A stretch of DNA of 64,000 bases from Corynebacterium sp. (GCF_030532715.1 NZ_JAUNKO010000001.1:372001-436000), one strand, 5' to 3'; positions 24,590 through 33,692 are shown, counted from the stretch's first letter. Notes: a model not told the origin generated them from the letters alone. Translations and numbers: made by a program.

Positions 24590-27328
24590 ATGGCTGACCT
24601 GCAACAGGGTTCGAACTCGGCAGACGACACCAACTTCGCCCTTATTCGTGATGGAGTCGCGTCGTACCTCAACGATACGGACCCTGAGGAGACCCGTGAA
24701 TGGATGGAGTCCCTCGACGGTCTGCTGACCGAAGCCAGCCCAGACCGGGCCCGCTTCCTCATGCTGCGGCTTCTCGAACGCGCTACCGCACGTCGCGTCG
24801 CATTACCCCCTTTGACGTCCACCGACTACGTCAACACGATCCCCACCTCCATGGAGCCAGAATTCCCTGGCGACGAGGACTTGGAAAAGCGCTACCGCCG
24901 TTGGATCCGCTGGAACGCGGCGATCATGGTGCACCGCGCACAGCGCCCCGGCATCGGGGTCGGCGGGCACATCTCCACCTACGCTTCCTCCGCCCCGCTC
25001 TATGAGGTTGGCTTTAACCACTTCTTCCGCGGCAAGGATCACCCCGGCGGCGGTGACCAAGTCTTTTTCCAGGGGCACGCCTCGCCCGGCATGTACGCTC
25101 GCGCGTTCCTCGAGGGCCGCCTCGACGAGGACGACCTTGACGGTTTCCGCCAAGAAGTATCCCGCCCACAGGGCGGTATGCCGTCCTACCCGCACCCGCA
25201 CGGCATGCCGGAATTCTGGGAGTTCCCCACGGTGTCGATGGGCTTGGGCCCAATGGATGCCATCTACCAGGCGCGATTCAACCGCTACCTGCATAACCGC
25301 GGCATTAAAGACACTTCCGACCAGCACGTGTGGGCGTTCCTCGGCGACGGCGAAATGGACGAGCCGGAATCCCGCGGCCTGATCCAACTGGCGGCGCTGA
25401 ACAACCTGGACAACCTGACGTTTGTCATTAACTGTAACTTGCAGCGTCTGGATGGCCCGGTGCGCGGCAACACGAAGATCATCCAGGAGCTGGAGTCCTT
25501 CTTCCGCGGCGCCGGTTGGTCTGTGATCAAGGTGGTGTGGGGCCGCGAGTGGGACGAGCTGTTTGCGAAAGACAAGGAAGGCGCGCTCGTTCACCTCATG
25601 AACATCACCCCGGACGGTGACTTCCAAACCTTCCGCGCCAACGATGGCAAGTATGTTCGCGAGTTCTTCTTTAACCGCGACGAACGCACCAAGAAACTCG
25701 TCGAAGATATGACCGATGACGAGATTTGGAAGCTGAAGCGCGGCGGCCACGACTACCGCAAGATTTACGCGGCGTTCCAACGCGCCATGGAAACGAAGGA
25801 CCGCCCGACGGTGATCCTGGCGCACACCATCAAAGGCTACGGCTTGGGCCATAACTTCGAGGGCCGCAACGCCACGCACCAGATGAAGAAGCTCACGCTG
25901 GATGACCTCAAGTTGTTCCGCGACCGGCAGGGCATTCCAATCAGCGACGAAGAGCTGGAGAAGGACCCCTACCTGCCGCCGTACTACAATCCGGGCCCGG
26001 ACGCGCCGGAGATTAAGTACATGATTGAGCGCCGCAAGCAGCTCGGCGGGTTCCTCCCAGAGCGCCGTCAAAGCTACGAGCCGCTGCACGTGCCCGGCAT
26101 GGACGCGTTGAAGTCCGTGCTGAAAGGTTCCGGCAAGCAGCAAGTGGCCACCACCATGGCAGTGGTCCGCATCTTTAAGGAATTGATGCGCGATAAGGCG
26201 CTGGGCAAGCACTTCGTACCAATCATCCCCGACGAGGCTCGTACGTTCGGCATGGACTCGTGGTTCCCCACGTTGAAGATTTACAACCCGCACGGCCAGA
26301 AATACACCCCGGTGGACCATGACCTCATGTTGTCCTACCGCGAGGCCGTCGACGGGCAGATCATGCACGAGGGCATCAACGAGGCCGGCTCCATGGGCGA
26401 GTTTATGGCGGCCGGCACCTCCTACGCCACCCACGGCGTGCCGATGATCCCGCTGTATATCTTCTACTCCATGTTCGGATTCCAGCGCACCGCAGATTCG
26501 ATTTGGGCGGCCGCCGACCAAATGGCGCGCGGCTTCCTGCTGGGCGCCACGGCGGGCCGCACCACGCTGACGGGCGAGGGTTTGCAGCACATGGATGGCC
26601 ACTCCCCCATCTTGGCGTCCACGAACCCCTCCGTAATCACCTACGACCCCGCATTTGCGTTCGAACTCGCCCATATCATTCGCGAGGGCATCGACCGCAT
26701 GTACGGCCCCGGCCGCGGTGAGAACGTAATCTACTACCTCACCATTTACAACGAGCCGACGCCGCAGCCCGCCGAGCCGGAAAACCTCGACGTCGAGGGC
26801 CTGCACAAGGGCATCTACCTGTATTCCCCTGCGGAGGGTACGGGCCACGAAGCGAGCATTTTGGCGTCCGGCATCGGCATGCAGGCTGCGCTGAAGGCGA
26901 AGGAAATACTCGCTGCGGATTACAACGTGAAAGCGAACATTTTCTCCGTCACTTCGTGGAACGAACTTGCCCGCGATGGCCAGCGCCACAACCTCGAGCA
27001 GCTGCGCCACCCCGGAACGCCTATCGACGCCCCGTTCGTCGCGCAGAAACTTTCGAAGGTTTCCGGCCCGTTCGTGGCCGTGTCCGACTTCGCCACCGCC
27101 CTACCGGAGCAGATCCGCCAGTGGGTGCCGGGCGATTACACCACCTTGGGCGCGGATGGGTTCGGTTTCTCCGACACCCGCCCGGCCGCCCGCCGCTACT
27201 TCAATATCGACGCCGAGTCCGTCGTCGTCGCCGTCCTGTCTGGCCTTGCCCGCGAAGGCAAGCTGGACATGTCGGTTGCGGATGAAGCGGCAAAGAAGTA
27301 CCAGCTGACCGACCCAACCTCCGTGTAG
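24590..27328 (+). CDS. aceE: Pyruvate dehydrogenase E1 component (homodimeric)
   Basis: 912-residue thiamine-diphosphate-dependent E1 that decarboxylates pyruvate and passes the acetyl group to lipoyl-E2. The TPP/Mg motif is [14 protein letters not shown] at about 248-262 with the closing [13 protein letters not shown]. The homodimeric single-chain type, as in E. coli, is usual in corynebacteria. There it works within a combined pyruvate/2-oxoglutarate dehydrogenase supercomplex with OdhA and AceF. The start ATG has GGAGG 8 bases upstream. Downstream at 27344-27385 is a likely terminator. In C. glutamicum aceE is transcribed alone and controlled by carbon-source regulators; no such site was identified here. 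Confidence 0.97.
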   Translation: MADLQQGSNSADDTNFALIRDGVASYLNDTDPEETREWMESLDGLLTEASPDRARFLMLRLLERATARRVALPPLTSTDYVNTIPTSMEPEFPGDEDLEKRYRRWIRWNAAIMVHRAQRPGIGVGGHISTYASSAPLYEVGFNHFFRGKDHPGGGDQVFFQGHASPGMYARAFLEGRLDEDDLDGFRQEVSRPQGGMPSYPHPHGMPEFWEFPTVSMGLGPMDAIYQARFNRYLHNRGIKDTSDQHVWAFLGDGEMDEPESRGLIQLAALNNLDNLTFVINCNLQRLDGPVRGNTKIIQELESFFRGAGWSVIKVVWGREWDELFAKDKEGALVHLMNITPDGDFQTFRANDGKYVREFFFNRDERTKKLVEDMTDDEIWKLKRGGHDYRKIYAAFQRAMETKDRPTVILAHTIKGYGLGHNFEGRNATHQMKKLTLDDLKLFRDRQGIPISDEELEKDPYLPPYYNPGPDAPEIKYMIERRKQLGGFLPERRQSYEPLHVPGMDALKSVLKGSGKQQVATTMAVVRIFKELMRDKALGKHFVPIIPDEARTFGMDSWFPTLKIYNPHGQKYTPVDHDLMLSYREAVDGQIMHEGINEAGSMGEFMAAGTSYATHGVPMIPLYIFYSMFGFQRTADSIWAAADQMARGFLLGATAGRTTLTGEGLQHMDGHSPILASTNPSVITYDPAFAFELAHIIREGIDRMYGPGRGENVIYYLTIYNEPTPQPAEPENLDVEGLHKGIYLYSPAEGTGHEASILASGIGMQAALKAKEILAADYNVKANIFSVTSWNELARDGQRHNLEQLRHPGTPIDAPFVAQKLSKVSGPFVAVSDFATALPEQIRQWVPGDYTTLGADGFGFSDTRPAARRYFNIDAESVVVAVLSGLAREGKLDMSVADEAAKKYQLTDPTSV

Positions 27329-27343
27329 GGTCCCGCAGCACCT

Positions 27344-27385
27344 AAGCCTCCCAAGCGTCGAACGTTTTCGGCGCCGGAGGCTTTT
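27344..27385 (+). terminator. Probable terminator of aceE
   Basis: AAGCCTCC (27344-27351) pairs with GGAGGCTT (27376-27383), followed by TTTT. The 24-base loop can form a smaller inner stem. It lies 15 bases after the aceE stop. Confidence 0.7.
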
Positions 27386-27401
27386 CACTATATTTGACCC
27401 T

Positions 27402-27953
27402 ATGAACCTCCCCTTGCCGTACCAAGACAAACGCAATCTCGCGCAGGATGTGCTCACCCGAGCAGTGGGCCAGGGCCGGCTTGATTTGGGATCATATTCG
27501 GATCTTGTGGGCGAGGTTTGGGCCACCGACGACCCCGCTGTCCTCGATCGCATTATCCAATCCATGGAGGTGGCCCCCACGGCACACCCGCACGCCCAGC
27601 CGCAGCCGCCGCGCATCCCGCCGCAGCACCGCCACATCGCCATTTTGGGCGAGCACTCCGTCAAAGGCGAAGTGCTGCTGCCACAGGAGCTCACTGCCGC
27701 CAGCATTTTGGGCGAGGTACGCTTAGATTTCCGCAAGGCGAAGGTGTCCCAATCGGTCACCGTAATCAACGTGGTGAACATCCTCGGCGCCATGAAGCTG
27801 GTGGTGCCGCGCGGCGTCGCGGTGCACTCGCAAGTGATCTCGGTGCTCGCGAGCGAATCGCTCCGCAACGAACAACCACAAGACTCGGATGCACCATCCA
27901 TTGTGCTGCGGGGCATCAATATTTGCGGCGAGGTATCCATCAAGGCGCAATAA
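27402..27953 (+). CDS. DUF1707 protein with LiaF-like C-terminal domain
   Basis: 183-residue protein. The N-terminal DUF1707 module (about 1-55) contains LPYQDKRNLAQDVLTRAVGQGRL. A Pro/His-rich linker (about 58-78) follows. The C-terminal part (about 80-183) has short repeating strands (AILGEHSVKGEV, NVVNILGAMKLVVPRGVAVH, INICGEVSIK) resembling the LiaF/cell-wall-active-antibiotic response beta-helix domain. The combination is common in actinobacteria and thought to act at the membrane in envelope stress, but there is no membrane segment here. It follows the aceE terminator and is convergent with the alpha/beta hydrolase. Confidence 0.8.
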   Translation: MNLPLPYQDKRNLAQDVLTRAVGQGRLDLGSYSDLVGEVWATDDPAVLDRIIQSMEVAPTAHPHAQPQPPRIPPQHRHIAILGEHSVKGEVLLPQELTAASILGEVRLDFRKAKVSQSVTVINVVNILGAMKLVVPRGVAVHSQVISVLASESLRNEQPQDSDAPSIVLRGINICGEVSIKAQ

Positions 27954-27989
27954 CCCGCCGCACCCCTACTCCCGCCGCAACTCGGAACG

Positions 27990-28931
27990 TTACCTACCGA
28001 GGTCGCGCAGCAGGGCGTCGATAGCCTCGTTGACGGCTTCGGGGGTTTCCAGGAGCAGCATATGCCCGGCATCCTTCACGGTGCGCAGCTCCGCCGCGGG
28101 CCACAGCTCGCAAATGCGTTCCGATTGCGACACCGGCGTCACCTTATCCCGCTCGCCCACAAGCACGATACCGTGCATGTGTTGCAGCACGTCCACCGCG
28201 CCAAGCTCGTCGTGCTGCTGAAGGTCGTCGAAAAACCCGATAAACGTTGCGATCGGGGTGTTGCGCACAAGTTCGGCATGGAATTCGACGATGTCGTAGC
28301 TGGTGGTGTTGGTGTTGAAAAACAGCGGCGCCATAGCCCCGGCGATAACATCCTTGGCGTCACTGGTGAGCCGCTCCGTGGCCCCCGGCGCGGCTTCGAC
28401 CGCCTTCCGTAGGCGATCCATGATGGGGTGCGTAATTATTTTCGGTAAGCCCTGGCTGCCCAGCGACTCAATCGCCGTGGAAATCAACAGCAAACTGCGC
28501 ACCCGGCTGGGCCCGTACCTCCGCGCAAGGTTGAGCGCTATCAACCCGCCGAGGGAATGGCCCACCAGCACCATGTCCCCCTCGGGGCAACGCTTTTCAA
28601 CGACCCGCGCGACATCGTCAGCGGCGCCCCCGACACTGCATTCCGCGAAGGGCACTTCCCCGGTTGCCCCATGCCCGCGCAAATCCACCAGCAAACACCG
28701 CACGTCCGTGCGCCCCGCTAAGTGGGCGAGCTGCAAGTAAAAACTACTCGCCGCGAGCGTAAACCCGTGCACGAACACTACGGTAACGGGGGCGTCGATA
28801 GGCCCGGTTTCGTAGTAATGCACACCGCTTTCCACGCCGGAACGATCCACGGCGTCAAACGCCGGGAAGCGGCTCAACGTAGGAACCTCCGGCGTGCGTC
28901 GCATAAAGCTGGGGATGATGTTCTTTGCCAC
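27990..28931 (-). CDS. Alpha/beta hydrolase
   Basis: 313-residue hydrolase of the alpha/beta fold. The oxyanion-hole strand is VVFVHGFTLAAS. The nucleophile elbow is GHSLGG with Ser126. The acid is in LVGERDKVTPVS and the catalytic His in VKDAGHMLLLE. The strand order and size fit esterase/lipase-type or 2-hydroxymuconate hydrolase-like enzymes. The substrate cannot be inferred. It is divergent from the acyl carrier protein gene (about 65 bases apart) and convergent with the DUF1707 gene. Confidence 0.85.
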   Translation of the reverse strand: MAKNIIPSFMRRTPEVPTLSRFPAFDAVDRSGVESGVHYYETGPIDAPVTVVFVHGFTLAASSFYLQLAHLAGRTDVRCLLVDLRGHGATGEVPFAECSVGGAADDVARVVEKRCPEGDMVLVGHSLGGLIALNLARRYGPSRVRSLLLISTAIESLGSQGLPKIITHPIMDRLRKAVEAAPGATERLTSDAKDVIAGAMAPLFFNTNTTSYDIVEFHAELVRNTPIATFIGFFDDLQQHDELGAVDVLQHMHGIVLVGERDKVTPVSQSERICELWPAAELRTVKDAGHMLLLETPEAVNEAIDALLRDLGR

Positions 28932-28995
28932 GGTAGCAGACTACCCTTCGCGTGTCGGTTACGGTTTTCACCCTACCGTGGGTAGCCTGAGCCTC

Positions 28996-29202
28996 ATGGA
29001 ATCCGCCGAACAACGCCTCACCGCTGTGGCACAACGCGTCACGGGTATCGACGCCGCTGAGATCGACCTTGACGCACCCCTACAGCTGGATTCGCTCACG
29101 CTCATCGAACTCGCAGTTCGAATTGAAGAGGAGTTTGGTGTGCGCATAGAAGCGTTCACACCAGCCACCCTCCGGGAGGCGCTCGCGTTGGTCAACGCCT
29201 AA
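28996..29202 (+). CDS. Stand-alone acyl carrier protein
   Basis: 68-residue acyl carrier protein. The phosphopantetheine attachment motif is LQLDSLTLIEL with Ser33 after Asp32, and helix III contains FTPATLREAL. The start ATG at 28996 gives the normal ACP length; the frame open upstream is non-coding. In mycobacteria an ACP (AcpM) lies near aceE with the FAS-II genes. Here no ketosynthase, FabD or AccD follows, consistent with corynebacteria using FAS-I, so this ACP stands alone and its partner is unknown. It overlaps by 4 bases the stop of the convergent gene at 29199. Confidence 0.85.
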   Translation: MESAEQRLTAVAQRVTGIDAAEIDLDAPLQLDSLTLIELAVRIEEEFGVRIEAFTPATLREALALVNA

Positions 29203-29552
29203 GCGACGCCCATCGTGCGGTGATAGCCATAGCCGTGGTCGAAATCCACACTCACGTGGAAGCCATGCTCGCGGCCGAGCGCGGCGAGCACGTCGCCCAA
29301 ATGCTCAAGTTCGAGCGCATCGCCCGTAATAACCTGGCGGCAACCGATCAAGCCTGGTGCTGTGCGACGCCACTGGGTAAACCACTCCGAAGCGAACACA
29401 TCATCAAACGTGGCTTCAGCGTAGTCGGCTGGGCTGTGGATGCACTCGACCATGGCGTCTTCCACGGTACGGCGCAGCCGGATGGGCATACCGTGAATAG
29501 TGAGGACGGCATGCAAGGAACACACTGTTGTTGGCAGAGTCACTGTCTTCAT
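29199..29552 (-). CDS. Hypothetical protein (117 aa)
   Basis: 117-residue soluble protein, MKTVTLPTTVCSL to HRTMGVA, with no recognised domain. It contains LRRTVEDAMVECIH, a WFTQWRRTAPGL block and a His/Asp-rich C-terminus (HVSVDFDHGYGYHRT). I chose the internal ATG at 29552; codons upstream to 29678 are less convincing, although open. It is convergent with the acyl carrier protein (4-base overlap). A functional link is possible but not shown. Confidence 0.55.
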   Translation of the reverse strand: MKTVTLPTTVCSLHAVLTIHGMPIRLRRTVEDAMVECIHSPADYAEATFDDVFASEWFTQWRRTAPGLIGCRQVITGDALELEHLGDVLAALGREHGFHVSVDFDHGYGYHRTMGVA

Positions 29553-29696
29553 TTCCCTGTCGCTAACCAGACGTACACGGTTGTGTACGCCAAGACGAGG
29601 ATCGTCTTCCCCAACGGCCTCGTAAAAATGTGTGTATGGGACAGTGTTACTGAGAAATAAATTGAGGACAACCCTCAACCTTTACTTGATACCCCC

Positions 29697-29723
29697 AAAC
29701 CCTCAAGCGTTACTTGAGGGTTT
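29697..29723 (-). terminator. Hairpin containing the stop codon of the serine hydrolase
   Basis: AAACCCTCAAG (29697-29707) and CTTGAGGGTTT (29713-29723) form a perfect 11-bp stem around the loop CGTTA. On the minus strand the loop contains the TAA stop of the beta-lactamase-like gene. The downstream T run is short, and a second TTGAGG/CCTCAA pair lies close by (29662-29678). Termination is plausible on either strand but not certain. Confidence 0.5.
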
Positions 29724-30519
29724 CTTCCAAGTGTGCCCACACTTTCGCATTGGTTTCAGCCCACAATGGCTTCGCCCACGGCCCAAATGGACGCTCGGTC
29801 AACGCTACCATGGCACGCTGCGTCGGACGGTGAACCCAGAAGAAAGTCCCAGCTTGCCCGAAGTGTCCCGCCACATCCGCAGGCATATTGTCCGCAATCC
29901 AATGGGGTTGTTTGGCGCCCTTGAGCTCAAACCCCAACCCCCACGGGCAGGGCTTAAACATTCCATACCCCGGAACCACACCATGAAGCTCCGGGAAGGT
30001 GGGGGTAAGCGCGGCCGTGAGCGTAGAAATATGTAACAGCTTCGGATCGAGCACTTCCTGAGCGAACGCCACCATATCCCGCACCGTAGATTCCATCCCG
30101 TGGCCCGGCGAGCCAGCCAGTCTCGTGCGCGCCATCCCCAGCGGCGCTAACACCGCTTCCTCCAAATAGGTTGGGAATGGAATTTCGGTCTCCGCCGCGA
30201 TTGCCGAGGCGAGAATTTCAAAACCGGCCGAGGAGTAAATCCGACGCTCCCGCACTCGGCGCTCTGGCCTAGTGGACGCAAACCCAATCCCCGAACTGTG
30301 CGCCAGCAAGTCCCGCACCGTCGCCCCAGGCGGCCCCAGCGGCGTATCTAGATCGAACACGCCTTCCTCAACCGCGATGAGCACGGCATACGCCACGATT
30401 GGCTTGGTCACACTCGCCAAACCGAACAAGCGGTCAATATCCCCCTCAACAGCTACGGAGCCGCCATGCACAATGGCGGCTCCGGAATGTTCAACGGGCC
30501 AATCGCTCAGAAACTCCAT
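29710..30519 (-). CDS. Class C beta-lactamase-like serine hydrolase
   Basis: 269-residue protein of the beta-lactamase/penicillin-binding transpeptidase-like fold. The catalytic SxxK is Ser36-Val-Thr-Lys39 in GLASVTKP. The Y-x-S/N motif is RIYSSAGF, and the third motif appears as HFGQAGT (HxG in place of KTG), typical of class C-type esterases and D-aminopeptidases. It has no signal peptide, so a cytosolic esterase is more likely than an antibiotic resistance enzyme. It lies 11 bases after the DAACS symporter gene, so it is probably expressed with it. Confidence 0.85.
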   Translation of the reverse strand: MEFLSDWPVEHSGAAIVHGGSVAVEGDIDRLFGLASVTKPIVAYAVLIAVEEGVFDLDTPLGPPGATVRDLLAHSSGIGFASTRPERRVRERRIYSSAGFEILASAIAAETEIPFPTYLEEAVLAPLGMARTRLAGSPGHGMESTVRDMVAFAQEVLDPKLLHISTLTAALTPTFPELHGVVPGYGMFKPCPWGLGFELKGAKQPHWIADNMPADVAGHFGQAGTFFWVHRPTQRAMVALTERPFGPWAKPLWAETNAKVWAHLEETLK

Positions 30520-30530
30520 ACTTCGGGAGT

Positions 30531-31838
30531 TTACTTGGCATCAAACACCTCGCGGTCCAGAATCCCCTCGCGCTTAGCCACAATCGTGGGCACCAGCGCC
30601 TGGCCGGTCACGTTGACCGCGGTGCGGCCCATATCCACAATCGGCTCCACCGCAAGCAGCAGGCCAACACCCTCCAACGGTAGCCCCAGCGTGGACAGCG
30701 TCAGGGTCAACATCACGGTTGCGCCAGTAGTGCCCGCTGTAGCGGCAGAACCGATCACGGATACGAACGCAATAAGTAGGTAGTCCGTGATGCCCAGCTG
30801 CACCCCGTAAAACTCGGCCACGAAAATAGCGGCGATCGCAGGGTAAATCGCGGCGCAACCATCCATTTTGGTGGTCGCCCCCAACGGCACGGCGAACGAC
30901 GCATACGCCCGCGGCACACCAAGACTATCCACCGTGGTCTTCTCCGTCACTGGCATCACCCCCATAGAGGAGCGGGTGACAAACCCCAGGGAGGTCACAG
31001 GCCACACATGTGCGAAGAATCGTCGCACGCCCAAGCCGTTGAATTTCAGCACCGCTGGATAGATCACGGCCACCACGACGGCGAGGCCAATATAGACGGC
31101 GATCACAAAAGTACCCAGTGAACCGAGGGCCTCCCAGCCATAGTCCGCCACCGCCTTAGCGATCAACGCGGCGGTACCAATCGGCGCCAACCGGATGATC
31201 CACCACAGCACCTTTTGAATAATCTCCAGCACGCTAGAGGTCAGCCGCAGCACCGGCTCGGCGGGCTCCCCGACCTTAATCGCGGCAACCCCAAAGGCAA
31301 TGGAGATCAGCAACAGTTGCAGGACGCTAAAGGAAGGACTCGCCGCCAGTGCACCGGAGGCCGTTTCCTTCAGCGAAATCTCCAAGCCGAAAATATTACT
31401 CGGCACAATACCCTGCAGGAATGCCACCCAAGAGCCGGTGGTTTCCGGGGCAGTCGCCGCGGATGCGTCCACCGCTGAATTCCGCCCAGGGTGCATGATC
31501 GTGCCCACCGCAAGGCCGGCCACCACGGATGCGAGCGCGGTAATCGCGAACCACACTAAGGTTTTCCACGCCAACCTGGCAGCGTTGGTCACCTGGCGCA
31601 ATTGGGCAATGGAAGTAATCACCGCAGTGACCACCAGCGGTGGCACCATGAGTTTGAGGAGGGAGACATAGGCGCCACCGATTTGGCTGACGATGGGCAC
31701 GAGCCAGTCCTGCCCGCGCGCAATCACGCCGAGTATCACACCCACGATGAGGCCGTACACCACTTGGGCGCCAAACGAGGTAAACATGCTCCGGCGCGGG
31801 GCGTGCCCCGCTTCCGGCTTGGTAGCCACGGTTGTCAT
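30531..31838 (-). CDS. DAACS-family symporter, candidate McbR target
   Basis: 435-residue cation symporter of the dicarboxylate/amino acid:cation (DAACS) family, in the inner membrane. About eight helices and two re-entrant loops are expected. The serine-rich loop TRSSMGVMPV, the GATTKMDGCAAIYPA segment (equivalent to the conserved NMDG) and the late TAGTTGATVM loop are seen. I chose ATG at 31838; the frame open to 31901 adds an atypical leader. Upstream at 31974-31989 is a perfect McbR-type operator, so a sulphur-related substrate such as cystine is likelier than C4-dicarboxylates. That is inference. It is probably co-transcribed with the serine hydrolase. Confidence 0.88.
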   Translation of the reverse strand: MTTVATKPEAGHAPRRSMFTSFGAQVVYGLIVGVILGVIARGQDWLVPIVSQIGGAYVSLLKLMVPPLVVTAVITSIAQLRQVTNAARLAWKTLVWFAITALASVVAGLAVGTIMHPGRNSAVDASAATAPETTGSWVAFLQGIVPSNIFGLEISLKETASGALAASPSFSVLQLLLISIAFGVAAIKVGEPAEPVLRLTSSVLEIIQKVLWWIIRLAPIGTAALIAKAVADYGWEALGSLGTFVIAVYIGLAVVVAVIYPAVLKFNGLGVRRFFAHVWPVTSLGFVTRSSMGVMPVTEKTTVDSLGVPRAYASFAVPLGATTKMDGCAAIYPAIAAIFVAEFYGVQLGITDYLLIAFVSVIGSAATAGTTGATVMLTLTLSTLGLPLEGVGLLLAVEPIVDMGRTAVNVTGQALVPTIVAKREGILDREVFDAK

Positions 31839-31973
31839 TGCTTTACTCTTTCGCTTGTATTTTTGGGCGCATTCCAACTCCAGAAATGCATTCGAAAGCA
31901 TAAGCTAGACCAATCGGTATGGTCAAATAATGCAGCTCAACGCCCCGTAGCGCCTGCGCTTGTTCGCAATGAC

Positions 31974-31989
31974 TAGACCGTCCGGTCTA
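31974..31989 (-). promoter_or_regulatory. McbR-type operator upstream of the DAACS gene
   Basis: TAGACCGTCCGGTCTA is a perfect inverted repeat matching the C. glutamicum McbR operator TAGAC-N6-GTCTA. It lies about 135 bases upstream of the symporter start, overlapping the stop codon of the TRIC-like gene. A degenerate second copy (TAGACCAATCGGTAT) is at 31906-31920. Repression of sulphur-related transport by a TetR-type McbR protein is predicted; no mcbR gene is in the window. Confidence 0.65.
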
Positions 31990-32727
31990 CTCTGGTTCCT
32001 GTTCGTGCTCCAACCGGGAACGCTCCTCACGCGCACCCTTCCGCTCCGCGCGCTTTAACGCCTTCGACAGCTGCGTAGACGTCATCTTCACCGGCGCCCA
32101 TTCCGCGCTCGTAGGCAGCACCCAACCCCGCCAATACGCGAGGATGGCAAAGCCAGCGCCGAGCGTCGTTGCAACGAGCATGCCCACGGCGTCGTGACCC
32201 GCAAAGTGGAACGCAACCATCGTCGCCGAGGACACAATCGCTGGCGTTGCGTACAAGGTATTTCCGCCGAAGATCGAGGGGACGCTGCCGGTGGAAATGT
32301 CGCGAATCATGCCGCCACCCACCGCGGTGAGCATGCCCATAAACATTGCCGACGCCCAGGGCATCCCGTACGTCAGCGCCTTCGACGACCCCGTCACAGC
32401 CCACACGCCAAGGATGACCGCATCACCATGGACGCGAAACAGCTCCCACGCGCGGCCGTCGAGATGAATGAGCATCACCACCAGCCCGCCGGCAATCGCC
32501 ATGCCCATATACATCGGCTCCGCAATTGCCGCAGGCGTCCCACGCTGCATCAACGTGTCGCGCAACATGCCGCCACCCAGCGCGGAAAACAACGCCAAAA
32601 ACGCCACGCCAATAATGTCAAAATTGCGCTGCCGTGCAATCGTGCCGCCGATAGCGCCATTAAGCACAACGCCAATCAAGTCCAGGCTCTGATAGATCGC
32701 AAGAATCGTAGGGTCAACTGTGGGCAT
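31987..32727 (-). CDS. UPF0126 / TRIC-type channel family protein
   Basis: 246-residue inner-membrane protein of the UPF0126 (YicG-like) family, related to TRIC cation channels. Two internal repeats each carry the signature GGGMLRD or GGGMIRD, and hydrophobic stretches give about seven helices. The C-terminal tail (about 205-246) is highly charged and cytoplasmic. Bacterial members form trimeric monovalent-cation or, in some cases, amino acid-linked channels; the physiological role here is unknown. It is upstream of, and co-directional with, the DAACS gene, with an operator at the junction. Confidence 0.88.
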   Translation of the reverse strand: MPTVDPTILAIYQSLDLIGVVLNGAIGGTIARQRNFDIIGVAFLALFSALGGGMLRDTLMQRGTPAAIAEPMYMGMAIAGGLVVMLIHLDGRAWELFRVHGDAVILGVWAVTGSSKALTYGMPWASAMFMGMLTAVGGGMIRDISTGSVPSIFGGNTLYATPAIVSSATMVAFHFAGHDAVGMLVATTLGAGFAILAYWRGWVLPTSAEWAPVKMTSTQLSKALKRAERKGAREERSRLEHEQEPE

Positions 32728-32790
32728 GCCACCCAGTCAACTACAAGTAGCGGCAACACCCAACCAGCGGCCATACCGCGTGGCGCGAAG

Positions 32791-33039
32791 TTAGGCCCAT
32801 CCGTCAGGGGCAGCGTGGCGACCATACGAGGCCCGCAACGGCACACCCTCCGCAGGGTGTTCACCATCAAGAACAGACCCCAACTCGGGCTCCACCTGCT
32901 GCGAAAGCATCCAGTGAATGCTCTCCGCCCGGCCTTCAGCGCCAGCCACGATCTCTTCCCACACCCGGTCAATCGTCGCATCGTCGGAAGGCAAACCCAG
33001 CTCTTCGTATGCTTCCCGAACCGTACCCCTGAGGATCAT
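32791..33039 (-). CDS. Small conserved hypothetical protein (82 aa)
   Basis: 82-residue protein starting MILRGTVREAYEELGLPSDD, acidic and helical in the first half, with ESIHWMLSQQVEPELGSV in the middle. It has no recognised domain. The ATG at 33039 has AAGGAG 7 bases upstream, a good initiation signal; a TTG codon immediately before it is not needed. It lies 63 bases before the TRIC-like gene on the same strand. Confidence 0.6.
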   Translation of the reverse strand: MILRGTVREAYEELGLPSDDATIDRVWEEIVAGAEGRAESIHWMLSQQVEPELGSVLDGEHPAEGVPLRASYGRHAAPDGWA

Positions 33040-33320
33040 CAATACTCTCCTTGATAGCTGACTATTACTGCGTATCTACTCCGTACCGAACCCACCTATT
33101 GCGGACTACTATTCAGTACTTCAAGTTCGATAAGTAGCATGCATGAAACTCATCCGGCCACCCTCTAAGACGAATTCTTGCGCAAAACTCAGGGCTATTT
33201 TCATCTAGAGGGCAAAACATTAGTCCCACACTCACATTGTGGGCAATCTTCCCAGGGTGTGGAACGCAATCGGTGGAGGCGCGCGCAACGAGCGACGCGC
33301 ACGACAATCAGCGGGGTACG
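33040..33320. other. Intergenic region, no gene supported
   Basis: No convincing coding or RNA gene. A short CCCAC/GTGGG inverted repeat occurs near 33226-33242. The tRNA terminator begins at its right edge. Confidence 0.4.
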
Positions 33321-33358
33321 CAAAAGCACCCCATGCCCGTTGAATGAGCATGGGGTGC
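33321..33358 (-). terminator. Terminator of tRNA(CAU)
   Basis: On the minus strand GCACCCCATGC and GCATGGGGTGC (33326-33336 and 33348-33358) form a perfect 11-bp GC-rich stem, followed by TTTTG. It lies 15 bases downstream of the tRNA on that strand. Confidence 0.8.
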
Positions 33359-33373
33359 CGCAACGTTTGCTGG

Positions 33374-33447
33374 TGGGGCCAGCGGGGCTCGAACCCGCGA
33401 CCAGCGGATTATGAGTCCGCGGCTCTAACCGACTGAGCTATAGCCCC
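33374..33447 (-). tRNA. tRNA with CAU anticodon (Met or Ile2)
   Basis: 74-base cloverleaf on the minus strand. The acceptor GGGGCTA pairs with TGGCCCC, the D arm contains AGCTCAGTCGGTTAGAGC, the anticodon arm is GCGGA-CTCATAA-TCCGC (anticodon CAT), and the T arm contains GGGTTCGAGCC. The sequence alone does not separate elongator tRNA-Met from tRNA-Ile2, whose C34 is modified to lysidine. The variable region TGGTCGC is closer to Ile2 of E. coli. Confidence 0.9.
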
Positions 33448-33619
33448 GCAGGAAAGCTTAGCGGTTGAAGCGGCATGGTAAAAAACCGCACGCAAACGGC
33501 ATTGGGACCGGCCGAAAACATGGTCGCCAATACCGCCCTCGACCTGCCCATTTGCACAGGATTCGCCCCCGCGTATATAGTTACTTCTCGTTGCCAGGGA
33601 ATCTCCCAGCACACACTAT

Positions 33620-33692
33620 TCCCCCATAGCTCAATTGGCAGAGCATTCGACTGTTAATCGAAGGGTTACTGGTTCGAGTCCAGTTGGGGGAG
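33620..33692 (+). tRNA. tRNA-Asn (GUU)
   Basis: 73-base cloverleaf on the plus strand. Acceptor TCCCCCA pairs with TGGGGGA, the D arm contains AGCTCAATTGGCAGAGC, and the anticodon arm TTCGA-CTGTTAA-TCGAA gives anticodon GTT. The T arm contains GGTTCGAGTCC. It is divergent from the CAU tRNA, with about 170 bases between. Confidence 0.95.

Noticed and set aside
24803..27010. Long minus-strand open frame of about 735 codons opposite aceE
   Set aside because: It is the antisense shadow of a highly GC-biased gene; composition is typical of the complement of codon-biased DNA and no family is recognised.
29710..30519. Antibiotic-resistance beta-lactamase
   Set aside because: The protein has no signal peptide and the third motif is HxG type, so a cytosolic esterase or peptidase is more likely.
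33113..33307. Minus-strand 64-codon frame upstream of the tRNAs
   Set aside because: No ribosome binding site, no family, and composition unlike a protein; treated as intergenic.
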